From contig JARDYH010000007.1 of the NCBI GenBank assembly GCA_029215795.1, positions 99,835,263 to 99,899,262 on the forward strand: a stretch of 64,000 bases of DNA. Direction: 5' to 3'. This document shows, piece after piece, positions 20,638 to 32,487 of this stretch. Made by a program: the position numbers and the translations under genes. Each line of letters opens with the position of its first letter. The stretch's first letter is position 1. This DNA comes from Anniella stebbinsi. Its lineage: Eukaryota > Chordata > Lepidosauria > Squamata > Anniellidae. Under the pieces are notes generated by a model, which had not been told where the DNA came from, searched no databases, and saw only the letters and a program-made list of their open reading frames with translations.

Positions 20638-23157
20638 GGAACTAGATTCTTTTTGATATGTTGGAATGTATTTAGAATCAAGGAAAATATTTTTGTTATG
20701 TATCAATCTCAGAGAAAATTGTTTTAAATGCATGATCAGAAGGTATAGAACACCATAAGTTACAGGCAATTATAAGTACATAGAATCTCACATTCTAGAA
20801 ATGTAAAAAGGAGGAAGGCAAAGTAAAATATCCTGCTCTATGTCTTTCTTATGTCTAAGAAATCCTGGCAGAAGATTAATTATGTGTTTCATTAGATCCA
20901 CCAGTTCTTTTAGGCTTCAAGTCTATAACACTTCTCTGGGTTTAAAACTCCAATTGAATGCAGTGGGGCTTATTTCTGAGTCACCATGTATAGGATTCGC
21001 CTGTCAGTTATACTGACATATCCCCTAATTATTAAGAATTGATTTCATGTATAATTCCTTCACCCAGAAATATTTATGCAAAATATAGGAGAGAAACAGC
21101 TACCCATACATGTTTGACAGGGAAAATAAATTGCCATTTTGTCTAAGCTTACTAATTATAATACCAGAATGAAAAAGGCAGCCAATGCTGCATTGCGTTT
21201 GTTCAGTATTGGGCTGCTTTTGTTACTGAAAAAATAGAGCTCATTATGTTTATTGGAGTAACATTATGGTTTCTCTAATTCACTGCATTAGCATGATTTG
21301 GACAATGGTATTTCATCCAACAATTCCCCAAATACATACAAATGTGTGTTGGGGGTCATCTCTGAGTAGGTTCAGTGTGTTCGGAATAGCACCTACAGAA
21401 ATCACAGAACCTAATAACTGTAACATACCTCTGCTCTCCCTGAAATAAAAGAGTTAGCAACAGATGAAGCAACCAATGATTTGCTGATGGATAATAAGTG
21501 AGGAATACAAAATGAGCCATAATATGAAAGAAGATTAATAAGAGTAACTCTCCCGTTTCATGATCCACGGAAAGGTAAAAATTAAAAACCTTTGCTTCAT
21601 TGTACAAATTGAATGTTACCACCTAGAGGAATGTACAGAAAAGGTCAAAGGTAATGGCAAGCTCATGCAGAGACTGCCTAAAGCTGCAGGGGCTGTCCAA
21701 ATGATACAGGCTTCTGATGAGATATCCCCAGTACCGCTGTCGCCTGTGTCTGCTGGAGGACAGATGAACAGCATGCCAAAGGCTGACCTCACCTACATTC
21801 TTATTACTGGAGAGGATACTGTACGGAGGTTCCACATTTGGATCATGCCCTTATTTAAGCCATGGGGAAGCCTCACGTGTGTTAGGTATGTGCCAATGTA
21901 TTCCTCCGCTCTGTGGTATGACACTTTGGTGACTATACAGCCACTTTGTATTCTACAAAGGCTGCCACACAATCCAAGTGAATGGGTCTGAAGAGGCCAA
22001 AATGAAAAGCTCTTTGATCGACCTGACATGCAGCTACGGCAGGTGTTTCAAGAATTGCCATGGCTAAAAATAAAGCTGATCTAGCTTGCTTGCTCTGTGA
22101 TGTCTCATGACATATTGGAAAAGCAATATCAGCTGGTGACTGCTAGTGGCACCACTAAGCCAAATGAAGGATGATCAACTAGGGGAGACGGACTGTATAA
22201 TAAGCTTGGATTGATTAGAGGCTACGAGTAGATTAAATTCTTATAGACCCTGTGACTTCTGAACAGACATCTGCTTGGAAGAAGAAGCCTCATGTTTTGT
22301 CAATGTTCCAGATGAGGGTCATCTCCTGTGCCCACTGCTTGCCGAAACTACTGGCATGTGAACGCAAAACAAAATGTGACGTCCCTGTTTCAAAGATGAT
22401 TTTAAATGTAATGCTGCCAGTAACGGTGATGTTACTTAATAATTTCCTCATACTCTTCTTTAGGAAGTGATAACCTGATGCTGGCTTATTCTGTAAACTT
22501 TGCAACTTCACATTTTTGAACATGATTATTTAAACACAACTTGTATTTGCCCGTTTGTATCTACATGTTATTTACAGCATGTGTTTGTTTTCTTGAACTT
22601 GCTTTAAGGGGAATGGCTATGTTTCCCAATTACAGTCATGACTTTGTAAATACAGCCTGACTTGGACATCCATGCATTAAATAATAGGAAATGAGTTGGC
22701 AACTAAATATGTAATAGGCTTGAAACAGCTGCATGGGATGGTTAAAACGATATCACCATCCAAAGCCATGTTTTGTCACAATTTCCAGTATTTTTGTTGT
22801 TTGAGCCTTTATAGCACCTTTCGCCCTTCAATGATAGTTGTCCTCTGCTATACCACAGCTCTTTACCTTCATTGTGGTGTGTGGTATATCGAAATCGATT
22901 CATTACTTTCAGACAAGGCCAGATCAAGGCCAGCTGATGCCCTAAGCCCAGCCCAATAATGGTACCCCCTTTGGCCCTTCCACTGCTTAGCCGGCAAGAC
23001 ATGAAGACTCAATAAGTGCTGTAGGCGAAAAAAGACATTGAAAATTCAGTTTTCTTCAAGGCCATCATCCACCATGTCAGAACACACAATGATATTAAAT
23101 ATAAACTGATTTTTTAAAATTATATTGATATATTTCTTAAAATTAGATGGCTACTGC
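20638..23157. other. Long intron stretch, mostly unique sequence
   Basis: It contains one TTACT-module relic (20949-20995) and a 143-codon plus-strand ORF at 21560-21991 with no recognisable domain. GC and codon character around 21.6-22.4 kb differ slightly from the AT-rich flanks. I cannot assign a function and do not call a gene. Confidence 0.4.
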
Positions 23158-23217
23158 TATGGGACCGGTACTACAGCTATGGGATCGGTACTACAGCTAT
23201 GGGACCGGTGCCCTCAG
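23158..23217 (+). repeat. 20-bp tandem repeat, three units
   Basis: The unit TATGGGACCGGTACTACAGC occurs three times (one substitution in the second unit; the third diverges in its last half). Confidence 0.9.
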
Positions 23218-23479
23218 CACTGGCTTCTATGGCTTCATGGTTCATACAGGGCTGCTTTCAGAGCTGCAACAGGTTTCCCATGGTGTGCAGCGATGTGTGA
23301 CCTTGGAAATGACTTTCAGGGCAATTTTTGAAGGTGACACCTGTCCACATCTTTTTTGTTGATATATGTGCAATTGATCAAGCATGTGGGTGCCTGGTTT
23401 TAACTTGCCAGCACTGGTAGCTCAATTTCTAAAGTGCTTTTTGGATTTTGCCTAACTTGCTTAAGGTTTTAATGGCAAT

Positions 23480-23645
23480 GAAATGCCCCCTGAACTGGTA
23501 TTTTTCTCAGCAATTTTTATTTCTGTTTTTATCTACTGTTTTAGGGGTTTTTGGAGTGTTTGTTTTATATTTTTATATTATTGTTTTTAGCCACCGTGAC
23601 TCTTTAGAAATAAGGTAGGATACAAATTTAGAGCTAAATAAACAA
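23480..23645 (+). mobile_element. LINE/SINE 3' tail
   Basis: A T-rich 3' UTR ends TTTTTAGCCACCGTGACTC and TAGGATACAAATTTAGAGC, followed by an AAATAAAC-type tail, the pattern of reptile L2/CR1-like 3' ends. Confidence 0.5.
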
Positions 23646-23728
23646 ACAAGAAACAACCCAAACAATACAAAGTAGTAAAAGAAGGAAATAGACAAATTAC
23701 TCAGTTAAAAGCTTTGGATAATTTTAAT

Positions 23729-23762
23729 CATCATCATCATCATCACCATCATCATCATCATC
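23729..23762 (+). repeat. (ATC)n microsatellite
   Basis: About eleven ATC/ACC triplets are present. Confidence 0.95.
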
Positions 23763-23799
23763 GGATGCCTGAAGATCACCAATGTTACAAACCTGCCTG

Positions 23800-24060
23800 G
23801 GGAGGATGTTGAGTAAATGTGGGGCCACCATTGAAAAGACACCTCTCCCTGGTCATCACCCCCCTGACCTCTGATGTTGAGGGCAACCTAAGGAGGGACT
23901 CCAAAGCAGCTATCTCTAAAATCAGTCAGGTTCATGCAGGAGAAGGCAGTCTTTCAAGTATCCTGATCCCATATTGTTTAGGGCGTTATTGGTCACAACC
24001 AGCACCTTGAACTGTGCCTGAAAACACACCGTTAATCAGTGGGGAACTTTTTATATAGAA
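23800..24060. repeat. Dispersed repeat of uncertain class
   Basis: GGGGCCACCATTGAAAAGAC, GTTCATGCAGGAGAAGGCAG and AACCAGCACCTTGAACTGTG resemble a common reptile interspersed repeat. I recognise the family pattern but not its class. Confidence 0.4.
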
Positions 24061-24954
24061 ATTCACACTGGAACATTGCAGTTAGAACTCTAGCTAGCTG
24101 CCATGATCCATACCATTTGAAGTCTCAAACAGCAAGAGGAAATTGACATAAAATGCACTGCAGCAATCTAACCTGGATGTTAGATATTAGCATTTCCAAG
24201 GACACAAACCGTTTATAAAGCCTAGTTCAAACTTAATATCTTAAGACTAACAAATTTATTATGGAATTTAGTTGAATTCTATGATCGGTATATTCTTTGG
24301 ACATGCTCTGAGATTCTTTGGTTGGGAGAAGTATTTGTGCCAGCATCTTGCATATTTTACTTCCACTTGATGCTTCTGATACTGGAAGCAATTTCGTAAC
24401 TTACTTCTTGGGTATGAATTAACAATGTTGCATCAATGGCAACATAGATCACAAACTGTTTTCCTAAGAAGTTAATGGTTACTCCCTGTATGTTTCAGTT
24501 CAAAATTAAATTGGTGAAGTGTCAAGTGTAATTTCATCTACTAGCACTGCAGCCTAAATTTGTGTTTCTTTTCAATTGATTAAGTTGTAAAAGCTGCTAC
24601 ATTTTATATGAACTGCATGAATCTGTTTCTGTGCTTACTGAATAAAAAGGTAAATCTAGTAGTATAAATATATAATTGAAACTTGGACTGCTCTCATTAA
24701 TTCAGAGCAAACAAGGCTAAAGGCAGCATTTTCTAGGAAGGGTATGTAACCTCAAGGGTGTGGCAAGAGCATTCCAATTCGAGCACAGGGATCACTGATT
24801 AAATGAAGGTGGAAAACTTGGTAATAGGCAGGAATGCATTGCAGCACATATGGAAGTCCACAGATAGGAAGAGGAGAATGGTATATCCTCCAGCATTTCA
24901 GAGGTTAAATAAGGGCATTTTATACATTGCATCACCCCTCATACAAAAGATCAC
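24061..24954. other. Intron sequence, nothing recognised
   Basis: AT-rich sequence with no exon or repeat recognised. Confidence 0.5.
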
Positions 24955-25320
24955 TGACTAAGGGGGCATCTTCACGGTGCTGGATTGGTGCCGCATCCGT
25001 GGGAAACCCCACACTTTCCCTCCCCCTGACTGGAGTCGAGTAATCCCAACACCGGGGAGGGAGCGTAGGGTTTCTGGGCGGCCATCCAGGGACCGGAGCA
25101 ACGCCCACCCTCTTCCCGGTGGAAGGTGACCAATCTGGAGTGAGGCTTTGGGGCTGCCTTGATGCCATCTTGCATTTCCTTGCCTCGCTCCGGAGAAAAA
25201 TGTCCTCATCTTTTTTTCTACGCAGCTTCGGTGGAAAAGGCCCAGGGTGGGTGTGCAATTGCAGCTGTGTCGTATAATCAATGCCGCGCCTCTGTGCACT
25301 CACCCTGGGGCTTTCTGACT
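24955..25320. repeat. GC-rich block, candidate MITE
   Basis: The block is CpG-containing and sharply bounded by AT-rich flanks, starting GGGGGCATCTTCACGGTGCTG after 24960. It ends near CTCACCCTGGGGCTTTCTG. The minus-strand ORFs across it have no domain. No inverted termini were confirmed. Confidence 0.35.
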
Positions 25321-25737
25321 GTTTAAACAGCCCCCTGATCTCTCCCCTCCTGGCCAGTTATTACATATTGCTGTTGGGTCTTCTCTACCTGCTGTATGAT
25401 GTATTCATTAATGTGCAAAGTCTGATCTGCACTGCTTTAAAAGTAAAGTGGGTGTTTAAAGATATATTAAAAAGCATCCCTTATGATGGTTCAAAATAAA
25501 ACAACAGTTCAAAATAAAAGAAGTACATGAAATGACCCAGCTGACATATATATGATGGGCGTGAGGGCTGAGCCCCTGGGGAACAGCTTTAACAAATTGT
25601 TATTAGTTCATTTATTTATCTTTCAGATATATACACTGCTTCATGACAATACTCTTTAAGAAAAAAAGGGAGGTCCCTGACCTAAGGAATATACAGCTTA
25701 CATTTTGACAGAGAGAGAAAGTGAGAGATACAATGGG
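25321..25737. other. Intron sequence, nothing recognised
   Basis: Unremarkable AT-rich sequence. Confidence 0.45.
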
Positions 25738-26832
25738 CAAGTTCAGATAACACAATAGTCAACCATGTGTTAATAGTCAACTCCACAGTTGACTATTTAG
25801 GGGGTAGTTCCCACACAACATCATAATAATCAACTGTGAGTTGACTATTAACTAACTGTGCATTGACTACCTGATCCTCTGCCCACCCCATCCCCTCTCT
25901 GTCCTACCACTGAATAGCGGTGCTGGTTTCCATGAGAATCCTCCTTCATGCCAGGTACCCCCCACTATTAGTACCTGGCAGCGTACCTGAGCCTGCATGG
26001 GGCTCCCACAGTAAGCCAGAGCCACACTCTGCTCCTCCTGCTCTGTTCTGCAGGGATGATTCCTGGGACATGCTTCCCTGGGTGGGGCACCATGATCGAT
26101 GGCTCCCCACCTGCTTCCTGTGACATGCATGTCCCATCCCTAGGTGGGGCACCGTGATTGGGGTAGGGGGGATATCAGGGCGGGTGTGTGGAAAGATTAC
26201 TCCTGTGTCTTGATCGTAAACATCAAGCTGCAGGAGAAATTGGTGTAAGCGGAAGGATTGCTCCTGTGGCTTGATATTTAACATGAAGCCACAGAAGAAA
26301 TGCTTCCATCCCCTCGCCCCGATATCCACAATGGACTGCCATTCCGTAAACTGTGGGAGAAATCCTTCCCCTGATCATGGCACCTTGCTCCACCCAGGGA
26401 TGGAATGTGCACATATGGGAAGCATGTGGGGCACCAGTAATCATGGCACCCCACCCAGGGACATCACGTGCACATCCCTGCGAACATGTGGGGCGCCACC
26501 AATCGCAGCGCCCCACCTGGGGATGGCACATGCACGTTCCCGGAAGCAAGGCCACGTAACGGAACAGGAGGAGTAGAGCATGGCTCCCCTTGCACTGATA
26601 CATGTCTATGGAGCCCTGCTGGGCAAGAGCGGCAGGGGCTTCTGCTACTCTTGCCTCACGACTCTGGAGGAATGTGAAATAGTCAACGAAGCCTGCCACA
26701 CGACACAATAATCAACTATTGTGGAAATAGTCAACTCTGCACACCGTTGATTATTTGCATTGGTTATTTCAGGGAAATAACCAACCGTGGTGTGGAAAAG
26801 GCTCGCCAGATGACACAATAGTCAACGTTTGA
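25738..26832. mobile_element. Fold-back DNA element with GTTGACTATT repeats
   Basis: The left part carries ACACAATAGTCAACC, TAGTCAACTCCACAGTTGAC and AATAATCAACTG; the right part carries ACACAATAATCAACTATTG, AATAGTCAACTCTGC and ACACAATAGTCAACG. The terminal motifs match the element at 19241-19768. The interior is a large imperfect inverted repeat: GGTGGGGCACCATGAT and GGTGGGGCACCGTGATT (26078-26159) face AATCATGGCACCCCACC and GATCATGGCACC (26373-26458). The far right terminus seems lost. Confidence 0.65.
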
Positions 26833-27338
26833 ATATTTAAGCATCTAATCAACTTTACTATCGTCTCTTCCAAAAGTAGTAAATGTGAGAGAGAAAGGGG
26901 GGAAAAAAATATAGTGGTGTGGAGGTTTCAGCTTAGATTTTCTAAACATTGCCAAAACATTTTGTGGAATCAGTTCTCTAAATCACATTATCATTCCTGA
27001 TGTGATTTGGCTGGGTTTCCTCCCATACCTGCAAGTGACAACAAGTGATGTGGAAAGGGGCTGGGGAGAACACCTCCTCAATGTGATGATGACAAGACAT
27101 GGGGCAAATAATCCTATACATTATGGGAGATGGTGGAAGAGGGATCTCAAGTAGAAGTCTCATGTTATGTGGAACATACACCAGTCAATTATAATGCAAA
27201 TACAACCTAATATGATAAGCACGTATAAGTGGAGCTAGGCTTTCAGATATTGAACTGCAATTATAACCAAGCATTTAACTGTTTGGGTATGAAACCAAAT
27301 TGCTCAGACTCCCTTCAAGCTAAAGCAATACTCTTTAC
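26833..27338. other. Intron downstream of the ADGRL3 42-codon exon
   Basis: No repeat or exon is recognised. The donor of the exon above lies at 27333-27338. Confidence 0.5.
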
Positions 27339-27464
27339 CTGTGACCCTGTAGAGTATCGTCCAGGAGTTCGTGACCCAGATGTTTTTCCTGAGCCAATGG
27401 AGCTCTCTGTACTTTTCCCACTACAGCAATGTGTTCGCAGGCATTTCCCATATTCTTTACGTAC
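27339..27464 (-). CDS. ADGRL3: ADGRL3 exon encoding the membrane-proximal cytoplasmic tail
   Basis: This 126-bp minus-strand exon is flanked by a tgcttag acceptor and a CAG/gtaaag donor. It encodes exactly 42 residues, starting VRKEYGKCLRTHCCSGKS and ending PGRYSTGSQ, in phase 0 at both ends. It joins directly to the preceding exon, which ends in KK, and to the following exon, which starts SRIRR. The KEYGKC..CC segment lies just below TM7; paired cysteines here are candidate lipidation sites (inference). The Ser/Thr/Gly-rich remainder is flexible and a plausible phosphorylation region. There is no methionine near the start, so ORF callers on this strand miss it. Confidence 0.96.
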
Positions 27465-28240
27465 CTAAGCAATTAAATGGCAACATTAATTAGCAGGAAA
27501 CCCATTCTTCAGCTTTGAAAATTGATAAGTCTGGGCATATAGAGGAAAATTCATTAAACAGTCATTGATTCTTTATACCTATTACATTTTATATTTTAAG
27601 GCACATATAAGGAATTCCTTTCAGGATGTTCATTGATAACCCCAAGGCAAATTAAAGTAATGCAAGAAAAAGAAATTGGTATATTTATTTCTGAAAATCA
27701 GTATCCTTTAAGACAGAACTCGTACTTGGCACACGTATATATATATAAAAAAATCTCTCTCAGAGGCAGGGAGAGTAAAAGAGAGAAAATACACACAACA
27801 ACAACCCCTCCTGAATATTTGTCTAGGATGACACTTCATTTTTAAGCCACAGTTCCTCACATGTTATATCCTCTATACACCTGACTTGGAACCACTAGCA
27901 CAATGCCTGAAATTGATATGCATGGTCCTCAAAAGTGAAAAAGGATGCCATGAAATGAACGAATAATAATGGTGGACTTAGATTAGCCAGTGATCTGCTG
28001 GGAAATTAAGGTGCATCCTGACCAGAATTATTTTTTTCATAATTTGTTATTGAGAAGTCTCATGCAAACACGATTTAAAACAATGTTTAATTTTTTCAAA
28101 TAAAAAAAAATAGATTTTTAATTTTTTTTCACCCATTTTTTTTCACTCTCTCTCTCTCTCCCCTCTCCCTCCTGCATCAGCTAGATTGGAACATTGAGGG
28201 AAAAGGCTGCCTCCTCAACCCTTAGTGGAAAATCAGTATC
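27465..28240. other. Intron upstream of the ADGRL3 42-codon exon
   Basis: Contains a TA-rich patch near 27735-27755 and CT repeats near 28145-28165. Nothing else is recognised. Confidence 0.5.
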
Positions 28241-28310
28241 TTCTCATAAGTAAGTTCCATTGAGTGTTAATGGTCTTACTCCCAGGTAAGTGGGTAGAGG
28301 ATTGCTGCCT
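28241..28310 (+). repeat. Dispersed TTACT/AGTAA palindromic module
   Basis: AGTAAGTTCCATTGAGTG, TCTTACTCCCAGGTAAG and TAGAGGATTGC form one copy of a short inverted module. Further copies are at about 3329, 20949, 28455, 29340, 29484, 30750 and 48392. Confidence 0.6.
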
Positions 28311-28338
28311 TTTTAAAACTGCCTGGAACCTTGGGGAT

Positions 28339-28381
28339 GGAGAGAGAGAGAGAACGAGAGAGAGAAAGAGAGAGAGAGAGA
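28339..28381 (+). repeat. (GA)n microsatellite
   Basis: About 20 GA units with two interruptions. Confidence 0.9.
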
Positions 28382-28454
28382 CATTACTGAGAATTATCTC
28401 CTTTGCAGCACAATAATCCTACAATTGCTGCTGTTTGATTTTAATTCAATCGTA

Positions 28455-28530
28455 TGCAGGTTTACTCAGAGGTAAGTTCCATTGGATATAGTGGGTCTTA
28501 CTCCCAGGTAAGTATGTAGAGGATTGCAGC
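28455..28530 (+). repeat. Dispersed TTACT/AGTAA palindromic module
   Basis: TTTACTCAGAGGTAAGTTCC, then TCTTACTCCCAGGTAAGTA and TAGAGGATTGCAGC; this is the best-preserved copy in the window. Confidence 0.65.
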
Positions 28531-28681
28531 ATTTTTAAAAAATGCAATGGGGAGGTAGAACTGAAGCAAAAGCATTTCCTGATTAGCACAATTGTCCGTG
28601 TGTGTGTCCGTGTATCCTTTTATTCGTGTGTCCTTTTATCCTGCTGCTTGATTTTCAATTCAATCCTAGACATGTCTGTAA

Positions 28682-29031
28682 CCCCCTCTACAAGAATTCG
28701 GTTTGACGCCTGGTTCTCCGATTATGCGCATCTTCTCGGAAGCGCTTTATGGCAAATGACTGTACGCGGGAGGTAATTGAGCGCACAACTGGTGGCCTTA
28801 CCGGTTGTTTGAAATGCGCTTTAGAAGGAGTTAATGCAGAGAATCGCTTGTTTACATAGTCAAAATGCGCTTTAATGGGCCGCAGCAAAATAAAACTCGC
28901 CATTTAACACGCATTCGATAATGCGCATAATCGAATAGATAGCGCGCCTCAACTCCCGATTTGCGCTCCGTTCTTGTAGAGGTAAAATTTTTTATGAGAC
29001 CTGAAAGAGCTTTAAACCTCTCGTGTAGAGG
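28682..29031 (-). mobile_element. CpG-rich 350-bp MITE, copy A
   Basis: Inverted ends CCCCTCTACAAG and CTCGTGTAGAGG bound 350 bp that contain repeated GCGCATTA, ATGCGCATAATCG and AAGCGC motifs. Its reverse complement aligns along its whole length with 41499-41846 (e.g. GATTATGCGCATTATCGAAT, TTTTATTTTGCT, AACAAGCGATT). ORFs across it are by-products of the element. Confidence 0.8.
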
Positions 29032-29339
29032 CAGCCCAAGTCTCACTTCCATGCACTAGCTTGAAGGGGTGTGTGGATTTTGTTGTAAGTTCTGTCTGAA
29101 AGCTCTGTGTATTTAGAGGCCAAGGCTTTTTGTGAGAGGATGGTTTAAGCTTCATCCCCCCTCTTTCTTTGTCCCCAAATCCCCCTCCTGGTTAATTTTT
29201 TTTTAAAAAGCTTCATTGATTCCAATGGATCCCTGATCCTTGATCTCTTGCTGCCTGATAAGCCCCGCTGTATTCAATGATGCTTACTCTCTTGTTAGCC
29301 TGTTTCAAATTGCAGCCTTAATTTGCCATTACTAGGTTG
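29032..29339. other. Intron sequence, nothing recognised
   Basis: No gene signal. Confidence 0.5.
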
Positions 29340-29548
29340 CAATTTCTAGGTCAATTCATTGGGATTTACTTGAGAGTATACACATGCAGAGGATTGTGCT
29401 ACAACTAAACATGATTCCCAGCCTGTGGTTAACCCACTCAAGCAGGTTTCATTAGTAATTTTTGGTTCCTATATTTACCCTGCAATCATATGTAGGTTTA
29501 CTTGAAAGTAGTTCCCATTGTGTTCAATGGGATTTACTCTCAGGTAAA
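29340..29548 (+). repeat. Two TTACT/AGTAA modules
   Basis: Copies lie at 29340-29402 (GGGATTTACTTGAGAGTA) and 29484-29548 (TTACTTGAAAGTAGTTCCC, TTCAATGGGATTTACTCTC). Confidence 0.6.
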
Positions 29549-30154
29549 GCTTTGTTGCCCTTTACCCACTACACACATACAGCTGCTGTACTCCTCTTTA
29601 TCTATTTTGTTTTTTATAGAAAACAATACAATATGGTAATAAGGAAACTGCGTGCTTCCTTTTTATGAGACAGTCATAAAGTTATGCTCTCTGGATTGTA
29701 ATCATCAGTCTAATTTGAACTTTTCAATAGCTTGAAAAGTGGGTTCAACAGACATAACACTAGCTTAGCCTTTATATTGGATGTCAAAATGGTATAACAT
29801 CCTGGCTTACGCTGGGTTGGTTGTCAACTGTATACTATCCAGTCATCCATTACACAAAGCCATGAAATTCATTAAACAAAAAAACCATGGTTTACAAAAC
29901 AATGTTAAGACTCTACAGTTTTCCAAGCACCAAAAAGCAGGGAAATTGGGAGTTAAGGCTCACAAGCCTTAATGCCACATCCTCCCTAAGGAGTTAGAAA
30001 GTGCAAGTGGAACTCTCATTTTCCCAAAGCAGATAAACCATGAGGGCAGGATGGAGAATATGATATGCAGAGGTGACTGTGGGGTTGTGGAAAACTGATG
30101 ACAAACAACTTAGGGCCACCTACTTCTCTTTTTTTTTGTTTTGTTTAGAGCATC
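29549..30154. other. Intron sequence, nothing recognised
   Basis: No exon or repeat recognised. Confidence 0.5.
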
Positions 30155-30325
30155 TTCTCATGTTGAGAGTTGCAACCCAACACACCTGATAGGCACCAGG
30201 TTGGGGAACGTGGTTCTAAATCAAGGTCAGGCAGAATGTAGATCTCCAGATGTTTTGGAGTTCAACTCGTAAAAGCCCCTATCAGCATGGGCAATGATGT
30301 CCAAAACATCAGGATAGATTTATTT
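30155..30325. mobile_element. MITE with ACATCTGGAG/CACCAGGTTGGGG ends
   Basis: GGCACCAGGTTGGGGAACGTG, TCTCCAGATGTTTTGGAGTT, GCATGGGCAATGATG and the inverted CCAAAACATC are parts of a common reptile inverted-repeat element. A second fragment is at 30685-30750. Confidence 0.6.
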
Positions 30326-30684
30326 TCTGCCCACATCTGTTCTAAAGTATGATGTTTTCCAGCATTAAGATATGCGATCCAGCAAGGAACTCCAAAACAG
30401 ATGCATCACTTTAAATAGACTGGCTTAAACCAAATGAAACAACAATGAATGAATCTTGAATATCTAATCCAGATATCTTTTCAGACATCAGAATTAAGTT
30501 TTCAAAACACGACATAGGTTTTCTGTTTATTGAATATAAAATATATAGTGGGGGGGACTAACAGAGGATTTTTTTCTTATATGTTCAGCAGTGTGTGATG
30601 AAAGGCAGAACTAGCACCTAATACTTTCATGCGTAGGGATTATTTTAAAATTAATGATGGAAATGATTTTTGTCTTCCCCATAA

Positions 30685-30835
30685 CATATAACATGGGAGT
30701 TGCAGTGCAACACATCTGGAGAGCACCAGGCAGGAGAAGGTTGGTTTACACTTGAATCCTGTGCATGTCTTCTCAGAAGTCAATGCCATTGAGTTCACTA
30801 GGGCTTACTCCCAAATGGTATAGGATTGCAAACTA
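30685..30835. repeat. MITE fragment plus TTACT module
   Basis: CACATCTGGAGAGCACCAGG (30710-30732) repeats the end of the preceding MITE. TTCTCAGAAGTCAATGCC and GGGCTTACTCCC with TATAGGATTGC (30770-30832) form another TTACT module. Confidence 0.55.
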
Positions 30836-31223
30836 ATCTCATCTGAAAGGAGTTCAAGACAGCCAAACTAAACATTTTCTTCTCCTCTGTCACTTTGATG
30901 AGATTATGTACTGTGGAGGGATTGTGGGGAGTGAGCAGCATATTTTGTATAAACACATTTTAAGAAAAAACATTGGTTCTTTGAAGGGCTAGATATTGAC
31001 CAAAACTTGAAAGTGCCTGGCACATGCTCTGGTTCTAAAGCTATTATTATTATATATCTTTTTCTCACTCATGGTGGTTTCTCTAGACGGATATGACAGG
31101 CTTTGCCAAGTCATGCCGTCTTTTATTGATTCAGGAATTTCCTGACGATTGAGCATGTTTTAATTATGACAGCTTTCTGGATGTTGGTGTGGATGTATTC
31201 TGAAGGTTTTCTGTGTAGTTTTT

Positions 31224-31424
31224 TTATGTGATGCCTGTGACTGATTTTTCTCTCTTTTCTTTTTCCTTTTCAACAACATTTTTGTCATTCGGTATTGCTG
31301 TGTCGATGAGGTATGTATGTTTTCCTTTTTTGTCTATGACCATTATGTCTGGTTGGCTGCAGGGTATTGTCTTGTCCATATGAATTGTTCTGTCCCAGTA
31401 TATTTTATGCTCTGCATTTTCCAA
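31224..31424 (-). pseudogene. R4 LINE restriction-like endonuclease fragment
   Basis: IYWDRTIHMDKTIPCSQPDI followed by LIDTAIPNDKNVVEKEKEK carries the PD...D core of the R2/R4-type endonuclease. The fragment is short and followed by stops. Confidence 0.75.
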
Positions 31425-32103
31425 GATTGTTTCAGGTGAGTATGTATAGTATGGTGTAGGTTGTTTGATAAGGTTGAATTTTATGGCCAGTTGTTGGTGA
31501 ATTATTTTTGCAGCTGTATTGTGTCTGCCTATTCCTGCCAGAATTTTACATCCTCCTGTTATGTGGTCTATTGTTTCTTGGAATTGATGGCATTTCCTGC
31601 ATAGGTCTGTTGTTGCACTGTTATCTTTTCTGATGTATTTTTGGTAGTTCTTAGTGGCTATAACTCGATCCTGTATAGCTATTAGGAATCCTTCGGTTTC
31701 TGGAAGTAGCTCACCCTTCCTGAGCCATTCGTATGATTGTTCTTGGTTTATTTGTGGGTTCTGTATTATGTTGTAGTGCTTCGCATGGAGTGCTTTTTGT
31801 GCCCATTTTTCTCTGTGAATGTGAGTGGTTGTCTTTGATCTTCATTTTGAAATGCTAGGTTGAATGGGTGTAGTTTTTATCTGCTTTTCTATGTGGGGTG
31901 ATTTTGGTGTGGAAGAATTCTCTGAGTGATTTTATTTGTTTAGCATGAATTCTGTTAATGTCCAGCAGACCTCGTTCTCCTTCTTCCCTGCTGATTATTA
32001 TTCTTTCAATGCATGAGTTGGGATGGAGCATGTGGTGTTTTGTGAATTCGGTGCAATTGAGTCTGTTTATTTCTTTGAGTTCAGTGTGTGACCAGTGTAT
32101 GAT

Positions 32104-32487
32104 TCAGAATGAGTATGTGAGGATGGGTATTGCAAAGGTGTTGATGGTTTTGAAAATGCTGTTCGAGTTGAGTTTAGATTTTAGGCTTTGTGATAGGCGA
32201 GTTTTATATTGCATTCTTAGTTGAGTTTTTACTGTGGAGTGATTGATTTTTGTGTTTTGTTGGAAACCTAAATATTTGTATGCTTCATTTTCTTCCATGT
32301 TATCTAATATTTCGTTATTTAGTGTTTCTGATGTTGTTTCTTCTTTCCATTTTCCTCTTTCTATGTGTAGCATCTTGCATTTTCCTATCCCAATTTCCAT
32401 TTTCATGTCTGTCATCAGTTCTTCAGTGATTCGCAGGAGGCCTTTTATCTGTGTTAGAGTTGAAGCATAGATTTTGATGTCATCCAT
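32104..32487 (-). pseudogene. R4 LINE reverse transcriptase C-terminal fragment
   Basis: The frame starts MDDIKIYAST, the second half of the YMDD catalytic motif (the preceding codon is TAC). It continues with the thumb-like GIGKCKMLHIERGKWKEE and YKYLGFQQNTKINHSTVK. The upstream part of RT is in another frame at 32524-32874. Confidence 0.8.

Noticed and set aside
24932..25303. Minus-strand ORFs of 67-123 codons in a GC-rich block as a gene
   Set aside because: There are no domains or splice sites of note; composition and sharp edges suggest a repeat.
25946..26708. Minus-strand ORFs of 127 and 161 codons
   Set aside because: They lie in the inverted interior of the fold-back element, with no domain and symmetric coding on the other strand.
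28688..29052. ORFs such as MASFILLRPIKAHFDYVNKRF
   Set aside because: The same protein-like strings appear in the second MITE copy at 41602-41907, so they belong to the non-coding element.
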